Part shown: positions 1-10,653 of the stretch, piece by piece | How the letters are laid out: every line of letters starts with the position of its first letter | How positions within the stretch are numbered: the stretch's first letter is position 1 | NCBI RefSeq assembly: GCF_021278985.1 | Contig: NZ_CP082833.1 | Coordinates: 3,720,001-3,784,000, forward strand | Reading direction: 5' to 3' | Length of the DNA stretch: 64,000 nt | From: Citrobacter rodentium NBRC 105723 = DSM 16636 | GTDB lineage: Bacteria; Pseudomonadota; Gammaproteobacteria; Enterobacterales; Enterobacteriaceae | Translations under genes and position numbers: made by a program | The notes under the pieces: generated by a model | What the model saw: only the letters and a program-made list of their open reading frames with translations | What the model was told of the DNA's origin: nothing | The model's database searches: none

Positions 1-691
1 CGGCACGCTTGATATCGGCAGTTTCGTCGATAACCACCGGGGTGTTGCCTGCGCCCACGCCAATCGCCGGTTTACCGGAGCTGTAGGCTGCTTTCACCAT
101 GCCCGGACCGCCTGTCGCGAGGATCAGGTTGATATCCGGGTGATGCATCAGGGCGTTGGAGAGCTCAACGGACGGTTGATCGATCCAGCCAATCAGATCT
201 TTCGGCGCGCCGGCAGCGATAGCCGCCTGCAGTACGATGTCAGCCGCTTTGTTGGTGGCGTCTTTAGCACGTGGGTGCGGAGAGAAGATGATGGCGTTAC
301 GGGTCTTCAGGCTGATCAGCGATTTGAAGATAGCCGTGGAGGTCGGGTTAGTGGTCGGAACGATACCGCAGATGATACCGATCGGTTCAGCAATAGTGAT
401 GGTCCCGAAGGTGTCGTCCTCGGACAGCACGCCGCAGGTCTTTTCATCTTTATAAGCGTTATAGATGTATTCGGAAGCAAAGTGGTTTTTGATCACTTTA
501 TCTTCAACGATACCCATGCCGGATTCGGCAACGGCCATCTTAGCGAGGGGGATGCGGGCATCTGCAGCGGCCAGAGCAGCGGCGCGGAAGATTTTATCGA
601 CCTGTTCTTGAGTGAAACTGGCATATTCACGCTGGGCTTTTTTTACGCGCTCGACGAGTGCGTTAAGTTCAGCGACATTAGTAACAGCCAT
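1..691 (-). CDS. adhE: AdhE, bifunctional aldehyde-alcohol dehydrogenase (5' part only)
   Basis: This is the first 230 codons of the fermentative enzyme that reduces acetyl-CoA to acetaldehyde and then ethanol; the gene runs off the left edge. The visible part is the N-terminal CoA-acylating aldehyde dehydrogenase half. Translation begins MAVTNVAELN and includes IIFSPHPRAKDAT and an ATGGPGMVKAAY stretch typical of AdhE. The start at 691 is preceded by AGGAG seven bases upstream. The catalytic cysteine and the iron-dependent alcohol dehydrogenase half lie outside the window. Identification is by recall of the E. coli sequence, nearly identical over this region. Confidence 0.97.
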   Translation of the reverse strand, partial: MAVTNVAELNALVERVKKAQREYASFTQEQVDKIFRAAALAAADARIPLAKMAVAESGMGIVEDKVIKNHFASEYIYNAYKDEKTCGVLSEDDTFGTITIAEPIGIICGIVPTTNPTSTAIFKSLISLKTRNAIIFSPHPRAKDATNKAADIVLQAAIAAGAPKDLIGWIDQPSVELSNALMHHPDINLILATGGPGMVKAAYSSGKPAIGVGAGNTPVVIDETADIKRA

Positions 692-1166
692 AATGCTCTC
701 CTGATAATGTTAAACTTTTTTAGTAAATCATCTGCTCGATACGTGAGTATAGACAGAGGGCGAAAGTTTGTATAACAGCCGAAAAATCAAAAGGTTACTT
801 AACGTCCCGTTCGCTCTGATTTACTAAAAGAGCTTATACATTTATGCCAGTTAACTCTGACGTGTTACTTCCAGGTGGCGTAAGCAAGATTACTCACTTC
901 TGAGTACTGATTGCGTGATCCAGATCAAAATTCCGCAAAGCTGACACCTTTCAGCAAGCCATTTTAGCGCGAAACGTTAAGTGTTGAATAATTGTAGTGG
1001 TGAATGAGGTGTAAATTAGCATAATTAAAACATATTGATAACAGCCTGAGAAGAGGATGATTTTGCGTTAAGCAGGTGAAAAATACTGTGAAAAGGCGTA
1101 TCTTCAGCACGGTTTTACCCGTTAATTATCGATCAACTTTATCCGGCTAACGCTGCGGAGCTAACC
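692..1166. promoter_or_regulatory. adhE-ychE divergent intergenic region
   Basis: This 475-bp gap lies between the divergent starts of adhE and ychE and should hold the adhE promoter and long leader. In E. coli this control region responds to redox state, Cra and Fis (established knowledge). A GCGAAACGTTAAGTG stretch near 970-984 resembles half of a Cra (FruR) operator, which is only a weak match. I see no convincing small ORF, repeat or RNA gene. Confidence 0.5.
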
Positions 1167-1814
1167 GTGATTCAAACGCTGTTTGACTTTCCTGTTTATT
1201 TTAAGTTTTTCATAGGGTTATTTGCGTTAGTTAACCCGGTCGGGATTATTCCCGTCTTTATCAGTCTCACCAGTTACCAGACGGCGGCGGCGCGCAATAA
1301 AACTAACCTTACCGCTAACCTCTCCGTGGCCATTATTTTATGGACCTCGTTGTTTCTGGGCGACGGCATACTCCAGCTGTTCGGCATTTCAATCGATTCG
1401 TTCAGAATTGCCGGCGGCATCCTGGTGGTGACTATCGCCATGTCGATGATCAGCGGCAAGCTCGGCGAAGATAAACAGAACAAACAGGAGAAGTCAGAGA
1501 CAGCGATACGTGAAAGCGTTGGCGTGGTACCGCTGGCACTGCCGTTAATGGCCGGGCCGGGGGCGATCAGTTCGACTATCGTCTGGGGAACCCGCTATCA
1601 CAGCCTGATGTATCTGGTCGGCTTTTTTATCGCCATTGCGCTTTTTGCCCTCTGTTGTTGGGGGCTGTTTCGCATGGCGCCGTGGCTGGTTCGTGTTCTC
1701 GGGCAGACGGGGATTAACGTTATTACCCGTATCATGGGGCTATTGCTGATGGCGTTAGGTATTGAATTTATCGTGACCGGCATTAAAGCGATATTTCCCG
1801 GCCTGTTAAGTTAA
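1167..1814 (+). CDS. ychE: YchE, MarC-family integral membrane protein
   Basis: A 215-residue inner-membrane protein of the MarC/UPF0056 family with about six hydrophobic segments; its transport role is unproven. Family signatures visible include FFIGLFALVNPVGIIPVF near the N-terminus and PLALPLMAGPGAISSTI mid-protein. The start is GTG at 1167 with GGAG seven bases upstream, and the length equals the E. coli protein. It is a single-gene unit between adhE (divergent) and the opp operon, closed by a hairpin terminator. Confidence 0.95.
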   Translation: MIQTLFDFPVYFKFFIGLFALVNPVGIIPVFISLTSYQTAAARNKTNLTANLSVAIILWTSLFLGDGILQLFGISIDSFRIAGGILVVTIAMSMISGKLGEDKQNKQEKSETAIRESVGVVPLALPLMAGPGAISSTIVWGTRYHSLMYLVGFFIAIALFALCCWGLFRMAPWLVRVLGQTGINVITRIMGLLLMALGIEFIVTGIKAIFPGLLS

Positions 1815-1831
1815 CCCCTTTCATATGAAAC

Positions 1832-1860
1832 AAAAGCGGAGCCTTAGCGCTCCGTTTTAT
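1832..1860 (+). terminator. ychE Rho-independent terminator
   Basis: CGGAGC (1837-1842) pairs with GCTCCG (1849-1854) across a six-base loop. The stem is flanked by AAAA and TTTT and sits 18 bases after the ychE stop. Confidence 0.75.
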
Positions 1861-2574
1861 TTTGCGCGTTGTCAATATTTTTACGTTTTAAGCGCGTTGC
1901 CACTCAGCGAAAGAAAATTCCGCAGAGGTGCGTGGCTTAATTCTATTTTTTTATCAGTAAGTTAAATTTTTCTCCTCCCTCTGTTTCCCCTTCTGCATGT
2001 TAATTTGTTCACATCATAATCCGGGACTTGAAGCCAGATTATTGAAATGATATTAGTTATTTCAATAATCTCTCAGAGGAATGTGCTAATTAATAATCAA
2101 TTGTTAATTTTTTGTGTAATCTGAATCGTCCGGTGCCGCCCGGCGCGCGCTGCAGGGCTGATATCCATTAATCTTATGAATAATAAAGGGTTAGAGAAAA
2201 CGTCGCGTTTTCAGGCATCGTCCGCAGGGGCATTTTTTTTCGCTAAAAGAGAATTGCTTAACAAATCTGTAAATTGTATTGGCAGATAAGAATGGCATTT
2301 GTTACTTTCCAGGACAATGTTTCGCAGCAGATTGCTCGTTATTGAGAATGAATATCAACCTGGCCGCGTAACCCATATTGGCGCGTCTCTGACAGGGGAG
2401 GCGTGCGAAGAATCGACGTAAGGCGATCGAACGAATCGTCGTAATAAATAAAGTCGGTGATAGCAGGCAGTAACAGCACCTGACAGCAGTCCCTCCGGCG
2501 CTGTGCAGGGATCCTTAACAGGATTAACAGGCTGGTAATCGAACCAGTAATTATAATGAGGGAGTACAAACACA
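1861..2574 (+). promoter_or_regulatory. oppA upstream and leader region, with likely GcvB target
   Basis: About 710 bp without a supported gene precede oppA. The part before about 2300 is AT-rich and probably holds the opp promoters. Immediately around the oppA start (about 2566-2590) the sequence is C/A-rich (GTACAAACACAATGACCACC). That composition is the kind bound by the G/U-rich R1 segment of the sRNA GcvB, which represses oppA in E. coli and Salmonella (established there, inferred here). GAGGG at 2559-2563 is the probable ribosome site. Confidence 0.5.
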
Positions 2575-4203
2575 ATGACCACCACGAAAAAAAGTTTAGT
2601 CGCCGCAGGCATTTTCTCAGCGTTAATCGCCGGTAATGCGGCAATGGCAGCGGATGTTCCCGCAGGCGTTCAGCTGGCGGAAAAGCAGACGCTGGTGCGT
2701 AATAACGGCTCGGAAGTGCAATCCCTCGACCCGCATAAAATTGAAGGGGTGCCGGAATCAAACGTCAGCCGCGATCTATTTGAAGGATTATTAGTCAGTG
2801 ACGTGGAGGGTAAGCCGTCTCCGGGCGTCGCGGAAAAATGGGAAAACAACGATTTTAAGGTCTGGACTTTCCATCTGCGTAAAGACGCAAAATGGTCCGA
2901 CGGTTCCCCCGTTACCGCGCAGGATTTTGTCTACAGCTGGCAGCGTCTGGCTAATCCGAATACCGCCTCGCCGTATGCCAGCTATCTGCAATATGGCCAT
3001 ATCGTCAATATTGACGATATTGTGGCCGGTAAAAAGCCGGTCACCGAACTGGGCGTGAAAGCCGTCGACGACCATACCTTTGAAGTGACGCTGAGCGAGC
3101 CGGTTCCCTATTTCTATAAACTGCTGGTGCATCCATCCGTTTCGCCAGTACCGAAAGCAGTGGTTGAAAAATTCGGCGATAAATGGACGCAGCCTGCCAA
3201 TATCATCAGCAACGGCGCCTATAAGCTGAAAGACTGGGTGGTTAACGAACGTATCGTCCTTGAGCGTAACCCTCAGTACTGGGATAACGCGAAAACCGTG
3301 ATTAACCATGTGACCTATCTGCCGATCTCCTCCGAAGTGACCGACGTTAACCGCTACCGTAGCGGCGAAATCGACATGACCTATAACAACATGCCGATTG
3401 AACTGTTCCAGAAGCTGAAGAAAGAGATCCCGGATGAGGTTCACGTCGACCCTTATCTCTGCACCTATTATTACGAAATTAATAACCAGAAAGCGCCGTT
3501 TAACGATGTGCGCGTGCGTACCGCGCTGAAGCTCGCGCTGGATCGCGACATCATCGTCAATAAAGTGAAAAATCAGGGCGACCTGCCGGCCTATAGCTTT
3601 ACCCCGCCTTACACCGACGGGGCGAAACTGGTCGAGCCGGAATGGTTTGGCTGGACGCAGGAAAAGCGCAATGAAGAGGCGAAAAAACTGCTGGCCGAGG
3701 CCGGTTACACCGCAGATAAGCCGCTGACCTTCAACCTGCTGTACAACACCTCCGATCTGCACAAGAAGCTGGCCATTGCGGCTTCCTCAATCTGGAAGAA
3801 AAATTTAGGCGTCAACGTGAAGCTGGAGAACCAGGAGTGGAAAACCTTCCTGGATACGCGCCATCAGGGGAACTTTGATGTCGCCCGCGCGGCATGGTGC
3901 GCAGATTATAACGAACCGACTTCGTTCCTGAACATGGTGCTGTCCGACAGTTCAAACAATACGACGTTCTATAAGAGCCCGACATTTGACGGCATTATTG
4001 CTGATACCTTAAAGGCGAAAGATGAGGCGCAGCGATCCGAGCTGTACGCTAAAGCTGAGCAGCAGCTTGATAAAGATTCGGCGATCGTGCCGGTGTATTA
4101 CTACGTGAATGCCCGTCTGGTGAAACCGTGGGTTGGCGGTTACACCGGTAAGGATCCGATGGATAATATCTACGTTAAGAACTTGTATATTATCAAGCAT
4201 TAA
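2575..4203 (+). CDS. oppA: OppA, periplasmic oligopeptide-binding protein
   Basis: The periplasmic receptor of the oligopeptide ABC importer, binding peptides of roughly two to five residues with little side-chain preference. The 542-residue precursor has a signal peptide (positive MTTTKKS, then a hydrophobic core, cut after AMA about residue 26), giving mature ADVPAGVQLAEKQTLV. The SBP_bac_5 fold is shown by NNGSEVQSLDPHKIEGVPES and the WSDGSPVTAQDFVYSWQR block. Length and sequence match E. coli OppA (543 aa). It is followed by a hairpin and then oppBCDF, an arrangement that normally makes oppA message more abundant than the rest. Confidence 0.98.
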   Translation: MTTTKKSLVAAGIFSALIAGNAAMAADVPAGVQLAEKQTLVRNNGSEVQSLDPHKIEGVPESNVSRDLFEGLLVSDVEGKPSPGVAEKWENNDFKVWTFHLRKDAKWSDGSPVTAQDFVYSWQRLANPNTASPYASYLQYGHIVNIDDIVAGKKPVTELGVKAVDDHTFEVTLSEPVPYFYKLLVHPSVSPVPKAVVEKFGDKWTQPANIISNGAYKLKDWVVNERIVLERNPQYWDNAKTVINHVTYLPISSEVTDVNRYRSGEIDMTYNNMPIELFQKLKKEIPDEVHVDPYLCTYYYEINNQKAPFNDVRVRTALKLALDRDIIVNKVKNQGDLPAYSFTPPYTDGAKLVEPEWFGWTQEKRNEEAKKLLAEAGYTADKPLTFNLLYNTSDLHKKLAIAASSIWKKNLGVNVKLENQEWKTFLDTRHQGNFDVARAAWCADYNEPTSFLNMVLSDSSNNTTFYKSPTFDGIIADTLKAKDEAQRSELYAKAEQQLDKDSAIVPVYYYVNARLVKPWVGGYTGKDPMDNIYVKNLYIIKH

Positions 4204-4212
4204 TGGCAAAGA

Positions 4213-4250
4213 GCGGGGCAGCGTGCGTTGCCCCGCAGTGTCTTTTTTTC
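4213..4250 (+). terminator. oppA-oppB intercistronic hairpin (partial terminator)
   Basis: GCGGGGCA (4213-4220) pairs with TGCCCCGC (4229-4236), followed by a T-rich stretch including seven T at 4243-4249. Because oppBCDF lies downstream on the same strand, this is probably a leaky terminator or 3' end protector that raises OppA over the membrane components. Confidence 0.8.
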
Positions 4251-4323
4251 GTCGATTAGCCACACCTCGCGTCAGACGCACTGCGTGGTGAGGCATAAAG
4301 GCACACGCCAGAAGGTACGGGCA

Positions 4324-5244
4324 ATGTTGAAATTTATTTTACGCCGCTGTCTGGAAGCGATTCCGACGCTGTTTATTCTTATTACCATTTCGTTTTTTAT
4401 GATGCGTCTGGCGCCGGGAAGTCCTTTCACCGGCGAACGCGCGTTACCGCCAGAGGTGCTGGCGAATATCGAAGCGAAATACCATCTGAACGACCCGATC
4501 ATGACTCAGTACTTCAGCTATCTGAAGCAGCTGGCGCACGGCGATTTCGGGCCCTCTTTTAAGTACAAAGATTACACCGTTAACGACCTGGTGGCCTCGA
4601 GCTTTCCGGTTTCTGCGAAGCTGGGTGCGGCCGCCTTCCTGCTGGCGGTGATCCTCGGCGTAAGCGCCGGAGTGATTGCCGCGCTGAAGCAAAATACGCG
4701 CTGGGATTATACGGTGATGGGGATAGCGATGACCGGAGTGGTGATACCCAGCTTCGTGGTCGCCCCTCTGCTGGTGATGATATTCGCCATCACTCTGCAA
4801 TGGCTGCCCGGCGGCGGCTGGAACGGCGGGGCGCTGAAATTTATGATCCTGCCAATGGTCGCCTTATCGCTGGCCTATATCGCCAGCATCGCCCGTATTA
4901 CCCGCGGTTCGATGATCGAAGTGCTGCACTCCAATTTCATCCGCACCGCGCGGGCGAAGGGGCTGCCGATGCGGCGGATCATCTTTCGCCACGCGCTGAA
5001 GCCCGCGCTGCTGCCGGTGCTTTCGTATATGGGACCGGCATTTGTCGGGATTATCACCGGTTCAATGGTCATTGAAACGATTTATGGCCTGCCCGGCATC
5101 GGGCAGCTGTTTGTCAACGGCGCGCTGAACCGCGATTACTCGCTGGTGCTGAGCCTGACGATTCTGGTCGGGACATTGACTATCGTTTTCAACGCGATCG
5201 TTGATGTGCTGTATGCCGTAATCGACCCGAAAATTCGTTACTGA
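4324..5244 (+). CDS. oppB: OppB, oligopeptide ABC transporter permease
   Basis: One of two inner-membrane permease subunits of the Opp importer, 306 residues with about six membrane segments. The start MLKFILRRCLEAIPTLFIL is chosen because it gives the E. coli length; an in-frame upstream extension to 4228 would cover the intercistronic hairpin and is unlikely. The permease EAA-type loop is visible as RTARAKGLPMRRIIFRHALK about 60 residues before the C-terminus. It is followed 14 bases later by oppC. Confidence 0.97.
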   Translation: MLKFILRRCLEAIPTLFILITISFFMMRLAPGSPFTGERALPPEVLANIEAKYHLNDPIMTQYFSYLKQLAHGDFGPSFKYKDYTVNDLVASSFPVSAKLGAAAFLLAVILGVSAGVIAALKQNTRWDYTVMGIAMTGVVIPSFVVAPLLVMIFAITLQWLPGGGWNGGALKFMILPMVALSLAYIASIARITRGSMIEVLHSNFIRTARAKGLPMRRIIFRHALKPALLPVLSYMGPAFVGIITGSMVIETIYGLPGIGQLFVNGALNRDYSLVLSLTILVGTLTIVFNAIVDVLYAVIDPKIRY

Positions 5245-5258
5245 TACTGGAGCTCGCG

Positions 5259-6167
5259 ATGATGTTAAGTAAGAAAAACAGCGAGGCGCTGGAAAATTTC
5301 AGTGACAAGCTGGAGGTCGAAGGGCGCAGCCTGTGGCAGGACGCCCGGCGCCGTTTTATGCATAACCGCGCGGCGGTCGCCAGTCTGATTGTGCTGGCGA
5401 TAATTGCCCTGTTTGTGACGCTGGCGCCGATGCTGTCGCAGTTTACCTATTTCGATACCGACTGGGGGATGATGTCCAGCGCGCCGGACGTCGAATCAGG
5501 GCACTATTTTGGCACCGACTCGTCCGGACGCGACCTGCTGGTGCGCGTGGCGATTGGCGGGCGGATTTCGCTGATGGTTGGGATCGCCGCGGCGCTGGTC
5601 GCGGTGGTGGTCGGGACGTTGTATGGCTCGCTGTCGGGCTACCTGGGCGGCAAAATCGACTCGGTGATGATGCGCCTGCTGGAGATCCTCAACTCGTTCC
5701 CGTTTATGTTTTTCGTCATTCTGCTGGTGACCTTTTTCGGGCAAAACATCCTGCTGATCTTTGTCGCCATCGGCATGGTCTCCTGGCTGGATATGGCGCG
5801 TATCGTACGCGGGCAGACGTTAAGCCTGAAGCGGAAAGAGTTTATCGAAGCGGCGCAGGTCGGCGGCGTCTCCACCGCCAGTATTGTTACTCGCCATATC
5901 GTGCCTAACGTGCTGGGCGTGGTGGTGGTTTACGCTTCGTTGCTGGTGCCCAGCATGATCCTGTTTGAGTCCTTCCTGAGCTTCCTTGGCCTCGGGACTC
6001 AGGAACCGCTGAGCAGCTGGGGGGCGTTACTGAGCGATGGCGCGAACTCCATGGAGGTGTCGCCGTGGCTTTTGCTGTTCCCGGCGGGGTTCCTGGTGGT
6101 GACCCTGTTCTGTTTTAACTTTATTGGCGACGGCCTGCGTGATGCCCTCGACCCGAAAGACCGTTAA
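5259..6167 (+). CDS. oppC: OppC, oligopeptide ABC transporter permease
   Basis: Second permease of the Opp importer, 302 residues, with a cytoplasmic N-terminal arm (MMLSKKNSEALENFSDKLE) and about six membrane helices. The EAA loop EFIEAAQVGGVSTASIVTRH contacts the ATPases OppD and OppF. The GTDSSGRDLLVR motif is characteristic of the OppC/DppC branch. Length equals the E. coli protein, and the gene sits 14 bp after oppB and 11 bp before oppD. Confidence 0.97.
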   Translation: MMLSKKNSEALENFSDKLEVEGRSLWQDARRRFMHNRAAVASLIVLAIIALFVTLAPMLSQFTYFDTDWGMMSSAPDVESGHYFGTDSSGRDLLVRVAIGGRISLMVGIAAALVAVVVGTLYGSLSGYLGGKIDSVMMRLLEILNSFPFMFFVILLVTFFGQNILLIFVAIGMVSWLDMARIVRGQTLSLKRKEFIEAAQVGGVSTASIVTRHIVPNVLGVVVVYASLLVPSMILFESFLSFLGLGTQEPLSSWGALLSDGANSMEVSPWLLLFPAGFLVVTLFCFNFIGDGLRDALDPKDR

Positions 6168-6178
6168 GGAGTGCAGCC

Positions 6179-7192
6179 ATGAGCGTAATTGAAACCGCAG
6201 CCGCGCCGCTGGCGCAGCAAAGGGCTAACGCACTGCTGGATGTAAAAGATCTTCGCGTGACCTTCAGTACCCCGGATGGCGATGTCACCACCGTCAACGA
6301 CCTGAACTTTACGCTGCGTGCCGGGGAAACCTTAGGCATTGTCGGTGAGTCCGGTTCAGGCAAATCGCAGACCGCCTTTGCGCTGATGGGGCTGTTGGCG
6401 GCAAATGGCCGGACCGGCGGTTCGGCGGTCTTTAACGGCCGCGAAATCCTCAATTTGCCGGAGCGCGAACTGAACAGGCTACGCGCCGAGCAAATGTCGA
6501 TGATTTTCCAGGACCCGATGACGTCGCTGAACCCGTATATGCGCGTTGGCGAGCAGCTGATGGAGGTGCTGATCCTGCATAAAGGCATGAGCAAGGCCGA
6601 GGCGTTCGAGGAGTCCGTGCGTATGCTTGATGCGGTCAAAATGCCTGAAGCGCGCAAGCGTATGAAAATGTTCCCGCATGAATTTTCCGGCGGGATGCGT
6701 CAGCGCGTGATGATTGCGATGGCGCTGCTGTGTCGGCCAAAACTGCTGATTGCCGATGAACCGACGACAGCGCTGGACGTGACCGTGCAGGCGCAAATCA
6801 TGACCTTGCTCAACGAGCTGAAGCGGGAATTTAATACCGCCATCATTATGATTACTCACGATCTTGGCGTCGTCGCGGGGATTTGCGACAAAGTTCTGGT
6901 GATGTATGCGGGGCGGACGATGGAGTACGGTAACGCACGCGATGTCTTTTATCGCCCGGTTCATCCCTATTCGATTGGTCTGCTGGGCGCGGTGCCGCGC
7001 CTCGATGCCGAAGGGGAAGAGATGCTGACTATTCCGGGTAACCCGCCGAACCTGCTGCGTTTACCGCAAGGCTGCCCGTTTCAGCCGCGCTGTCCCTGGG
7101 CGATGGAGGTATGCAGCAGCACGCCGCCGCTGGAGGAGTTCAGTCCGGGGCGGCTGCGCGCCTGCTTTAAACCGGTGGAGGATCTGGTATGA
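6179..7192 (+). CDS. oppD: OppD, oligopeptide ABC transporter ATPase
   Basis: One of the paired ATPases driving oligopeptide import; 337 residues. Walker A GESGSGKS is at residues 56-63, the signature FSGGMRQR near 169-176, and Walker B LLIADEP at 189-195. The C-terminal region has the oligopeptide-transporter cysteine motif GCPFQPRCPW followed by another cysteine. Start ATG 6179 follows GGAG in the oppC-oppD gap. It overlaps oppF by four bases (ATGA), suggesting translational coupling. Confidence 0.98.
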   Translation: MSVIETAAAPLAQQRANALLDVKDLRVTFSTPDGDVTTVNDLNFTLRAGETLGIVGESGSGKSQTAFALMGLLAANGRTGGSAVFNGREILNLPERELNRLRAEQMSMIFQDPMTSLNPYMRVGEQLMEVLILHKGMSKAEAFEESVRMLDAVKMPEARKRMKMFPHEFSGGMRQRVMIAMALLCRPKLLIADEPTTALDVTVQAQIMTLLNELKREFNTAIIMITHDLGVVAGICDKVLVMYAGRTMEYGNARDVFYRPVHPYSIGLLGAVPRLDAEGEEMLTIPGNPPNLLRLPQGCPFQPRCPWAMEVCSSTPPLEEFSPGRLRACFKPVEDLV

Positions 7193-8193
7193 ATGCTGTA
7201 GATGAGAAACGTAAAGTCCTCCTTGAAATTGCCGATCTGAAGGTGCATTTCGATATCAAAGATGGCAGGCAGTGGTTCTGGCAGCCCTCAAAAACGCTGA
7301 AGGCGGTCGATGGCGTGACGCTGCGTCTGTATGAAGGGGAAACGCTGGGGGTGGTTGGCGAGTCCGGCTGCGGCAAATCGACCTTCGCCAGGGCGATCAT
7401 CGGACTGGTCAGGGCGACCGCCGGGCGCGTCGCGTGGCTGGGCAAAGATTTGCTGGGAATGAGTCCGGAACAGTGGCGCGAAGTCCGCAGCGACATTCAG
7501 ATGATTTTCCAGGATCCGCTGGCCTCGCTGAACCCGCGGATGACCATCGGCGACATTATCGCAGAGCCGCTGCGGACCTATCATCCAAAGCTGTCGCGCC
7601 AGGAAGTGCGCGATCGGGTAAAAGCGATGATGCTGAAGGTGGGCCTGTTGCCGAATCTGATTAACCGTTATCCGCATGAGTTCTCCGGCGGCCAGTGTCA
7701 GCGCATCGGCATTGCCCGGGCGCTGATTCTTGAGCCGAAGCTTATCATTTGCGATGAGCCGGTTTCGGCGCTGGACGTCTCTATCCAGGCGCAAGTGGTC
7801 AACCTGTTGCGGCAAATCCAGCGGGAGATGGGGCTGTCGCTGATCTTCATCGCCCATGATCTGGCGGTGGTGAAACATATCTCCGACCGCGTGCTGGTGA
7901 TGTATCTGGGGCACGCGGTGGAGCTGGGCACCTATGACGAGGTGTATCATAACCCGCTACATCCCTACACCAAAGCGCTGATGTCTGCGGTGCCAATCCC
8001 CGATCCCGATCTGGAAAAGAATAAGACCATTCAGCTTCTGGAAGGGGAGTTGCCGTCGCCCATCAATCCGCCTTCAGGCTGCGTATTTCGCACCCGCTGT
8101 CCGATAGCCGGACCGGAATGCGCGCAAACGCGGCCGGTGCTTGAGGGCAGTTTCCGCCATGCCGTTTCCTGCCTCAAAGTAGACCCGTTATAA
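7189..8193 (+). CDS. oppF: OppF, oligopeptide ABC transporter ATPase
   Basis: Partner ATPase of OppD; 334 residues. Walker A GESGCGKS is at residues 57-64, signature FSGGQCQR at about 165-172, and Walker B LIICDEP starts near 185. The C-terminal cysteine motif GCVFRTRCP is present. The ATG overlaps the oppD stop and the gene is the last of the operon, closed by a strong hairpin starting five bases after its stop. Length matches E. coli OppF. Confidence 0.98.
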   Translation: MNAVDEKRKVLLEIADLKVHFDIKDGRQWFWQPSKTLKAVDGVTLRLYEGETLGVVGESGCGKSTFARAIIGLVRATAGRVAWLGKDLLGMSPEQWREVRSDIQMIFQDPLASLNPRMTIGDIIAEPLRTYHPKLSRQEVRDRVKAMMLKVGLLPNLINRYPHEFSGGQCQRIGIARALILEPKLIICDEPVSALDVSIQAQVVNLLRQIQREMGLSLIFIAHDLAVVKHISDRVLVMYLGHAVELGTYDEVYHNPLHPYTKALMSAVPIPDPDLEKNKTIQLLEGELPSPINPPSGCVFRTRCPIAGPECAQTRPVLEGSFRHAVSCLKVDPL

Positions 8194-8197
8194 TCGC

Positions 8198-8226
8198 AAG
8201 GGCTGACGGGAAGTCAGCCCTTTTTT
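8198..8226 (+). terminator. opp operon terminator
   Basis: AAGGGCTGAC (8198-8207) pairs with GTCAGCCCTT (8213-8222) and runs directly into six T. It is a strong Rho-independent terminator just after oppF. Confidence 0.9.
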
Positions 8227-8238
8227 CGTGAGGTTACC

Positions 8239-8361
8239 GTGTCACTTTCTTATTCTTCCGTTCGCCGCCGTATTTATCACAACCTGTTTGATCTGAATAG
8301 CCGTTCGGGGCGTCGCTTTGAAGGGCTTTGCGCGCTGTTTGCCTTAATCAGCGTGGTTATT
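8239..8361 (+). pseudogene. N-terminal remnant of a voltage-gated ion-channel-family gene
   Basis: A GTG start (8239) with an AGG upstream opens a frame whose first 41 codons (SVRRRIYHNLFDLNSRSGRR then FEGLCALFALISVVI) look like the cytoplasmic N-terminus and start of the first membrane helix of six-helix potassium channels (Ion_trans family). After about codon 41 the frame continues into low-complexity, REP-like sequence with no further channel features, so the gene appears deleted beyond this point. The assignment is from memory of the family pattern. It could instead be a chance ORF, but the coherent start, ribosome site and helix argue otherwise. Confidence 0.45.
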
Positions 8362-8437
8362 AGCGCCAATGCCCGACGTGCCGGCAAAGCCAGCATGAGC
8401 ACAGCGCCCGGTATTGCAATCATTGCGGAAGTAAATT

Positions 8438-8465
8438 GCCCGAATAGCGCAGGGCGCTATCCGGC
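8438..8465. repeat. REP-like inverted repeat between oppF and yciU
   Basis: GCCCGAATAGCGC pairs with GCGCTATCCGGC with one mismatch across a short loop. It lies between convergent genes, where enterobacterial REP elements are usually found, and may serve as a shared 3' end stabiliser. Confidence 0.5.
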
Positions 8466-8473
8466 ACGGAGGG

Positions 8474-10298
<1,825 letters not shown>

Positions 10299-10439
10299 AG
10301 TTTAAAAATCCTTTTGAAAGCGCATTGTTATGAGTTTACGCGTCAGGATTCATCTGGCAAATAAAAACGCGGGAAAAGCGCTGGTCTGTCCGTCGACGAG
10401 GGGTATAATGCAGGCTCTTGCACGGTAAGAGTAAGTATC

Positions 10440-10613
10440 ATGAAGCGTAGTAGAACGGAAGTGGGACGCTGGCGTATGCTGCGTCAGGCCAGCCGCCGGA
10501 AAGCGCGTTGGCTTGAAGGGCAGTCGCGTCGGAATATGCGCATCCACTCAATCAGAAAGTGTCTCCTGAACCGTCAGCGTAATTCGCTGCTGTTCGCGAT
10601 TCACAGCGTCTGA
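10440..10613 (+). CDS. yciY: YciY, small basic protein
   Basis: A 57-codon gene starting MKRSRTEVGRWRMLRQASRR and ending SLLFAIHSV; very rich in arginine and lysine, function unknown. Length and sequence match E. coli YciY. A good -10 box TATAAT is at 10404-10409, about 30 bases upstream of the start, and AAGAG precedes the ATG. It is transcribed away from clsA and converges on yciI. Confidence 0.88.
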   Translation: MKRSRTEVGRWRMLRQASRRKARWLEGQSRRNMRIHSIRKCLLNRQRNSLLFAIHSV

Positions 10614-10615
10614 GC

Positions 10616-10640
10616 AAAAAGGGCACCGCCTGCGGTGCCC
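10616..10640 (-). terminator. yciI terminator (between convergent yciY and yciI)
   Basis: GGGCACCGC (10621-10629) pairs with GCGGTGCCC (10632-10640) across a two-base loop. On the minus strand the hairpin is followed by TTTTT (complement of 10616-10620), so it best terminates yciI. Confidence 0.8.
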
Positions 10641-10653
10641 AATGAATTTTCGT

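Noticed and set aside
140..775. Long plus-strand open frame inside adhE
   Set aside because: It is antisense to the adhE coding region, has no ribosome site, and its translation resembles no protein; it reflects codon bias of adhE.
2176..2289. 37-codon frame MNNKGLEKTSRF... in the oppA upstream region
   Set aside because: No ribosome-binding site, low-complexity Phe run, and nothing recognisable; most likely chance.
2791..3762. Minus-strand frame of over 300 codons in oppA
   Set aside because: Antisense shadow of oppA; composition (many His, Arg, Val) is typical of a reverse-complement frame.
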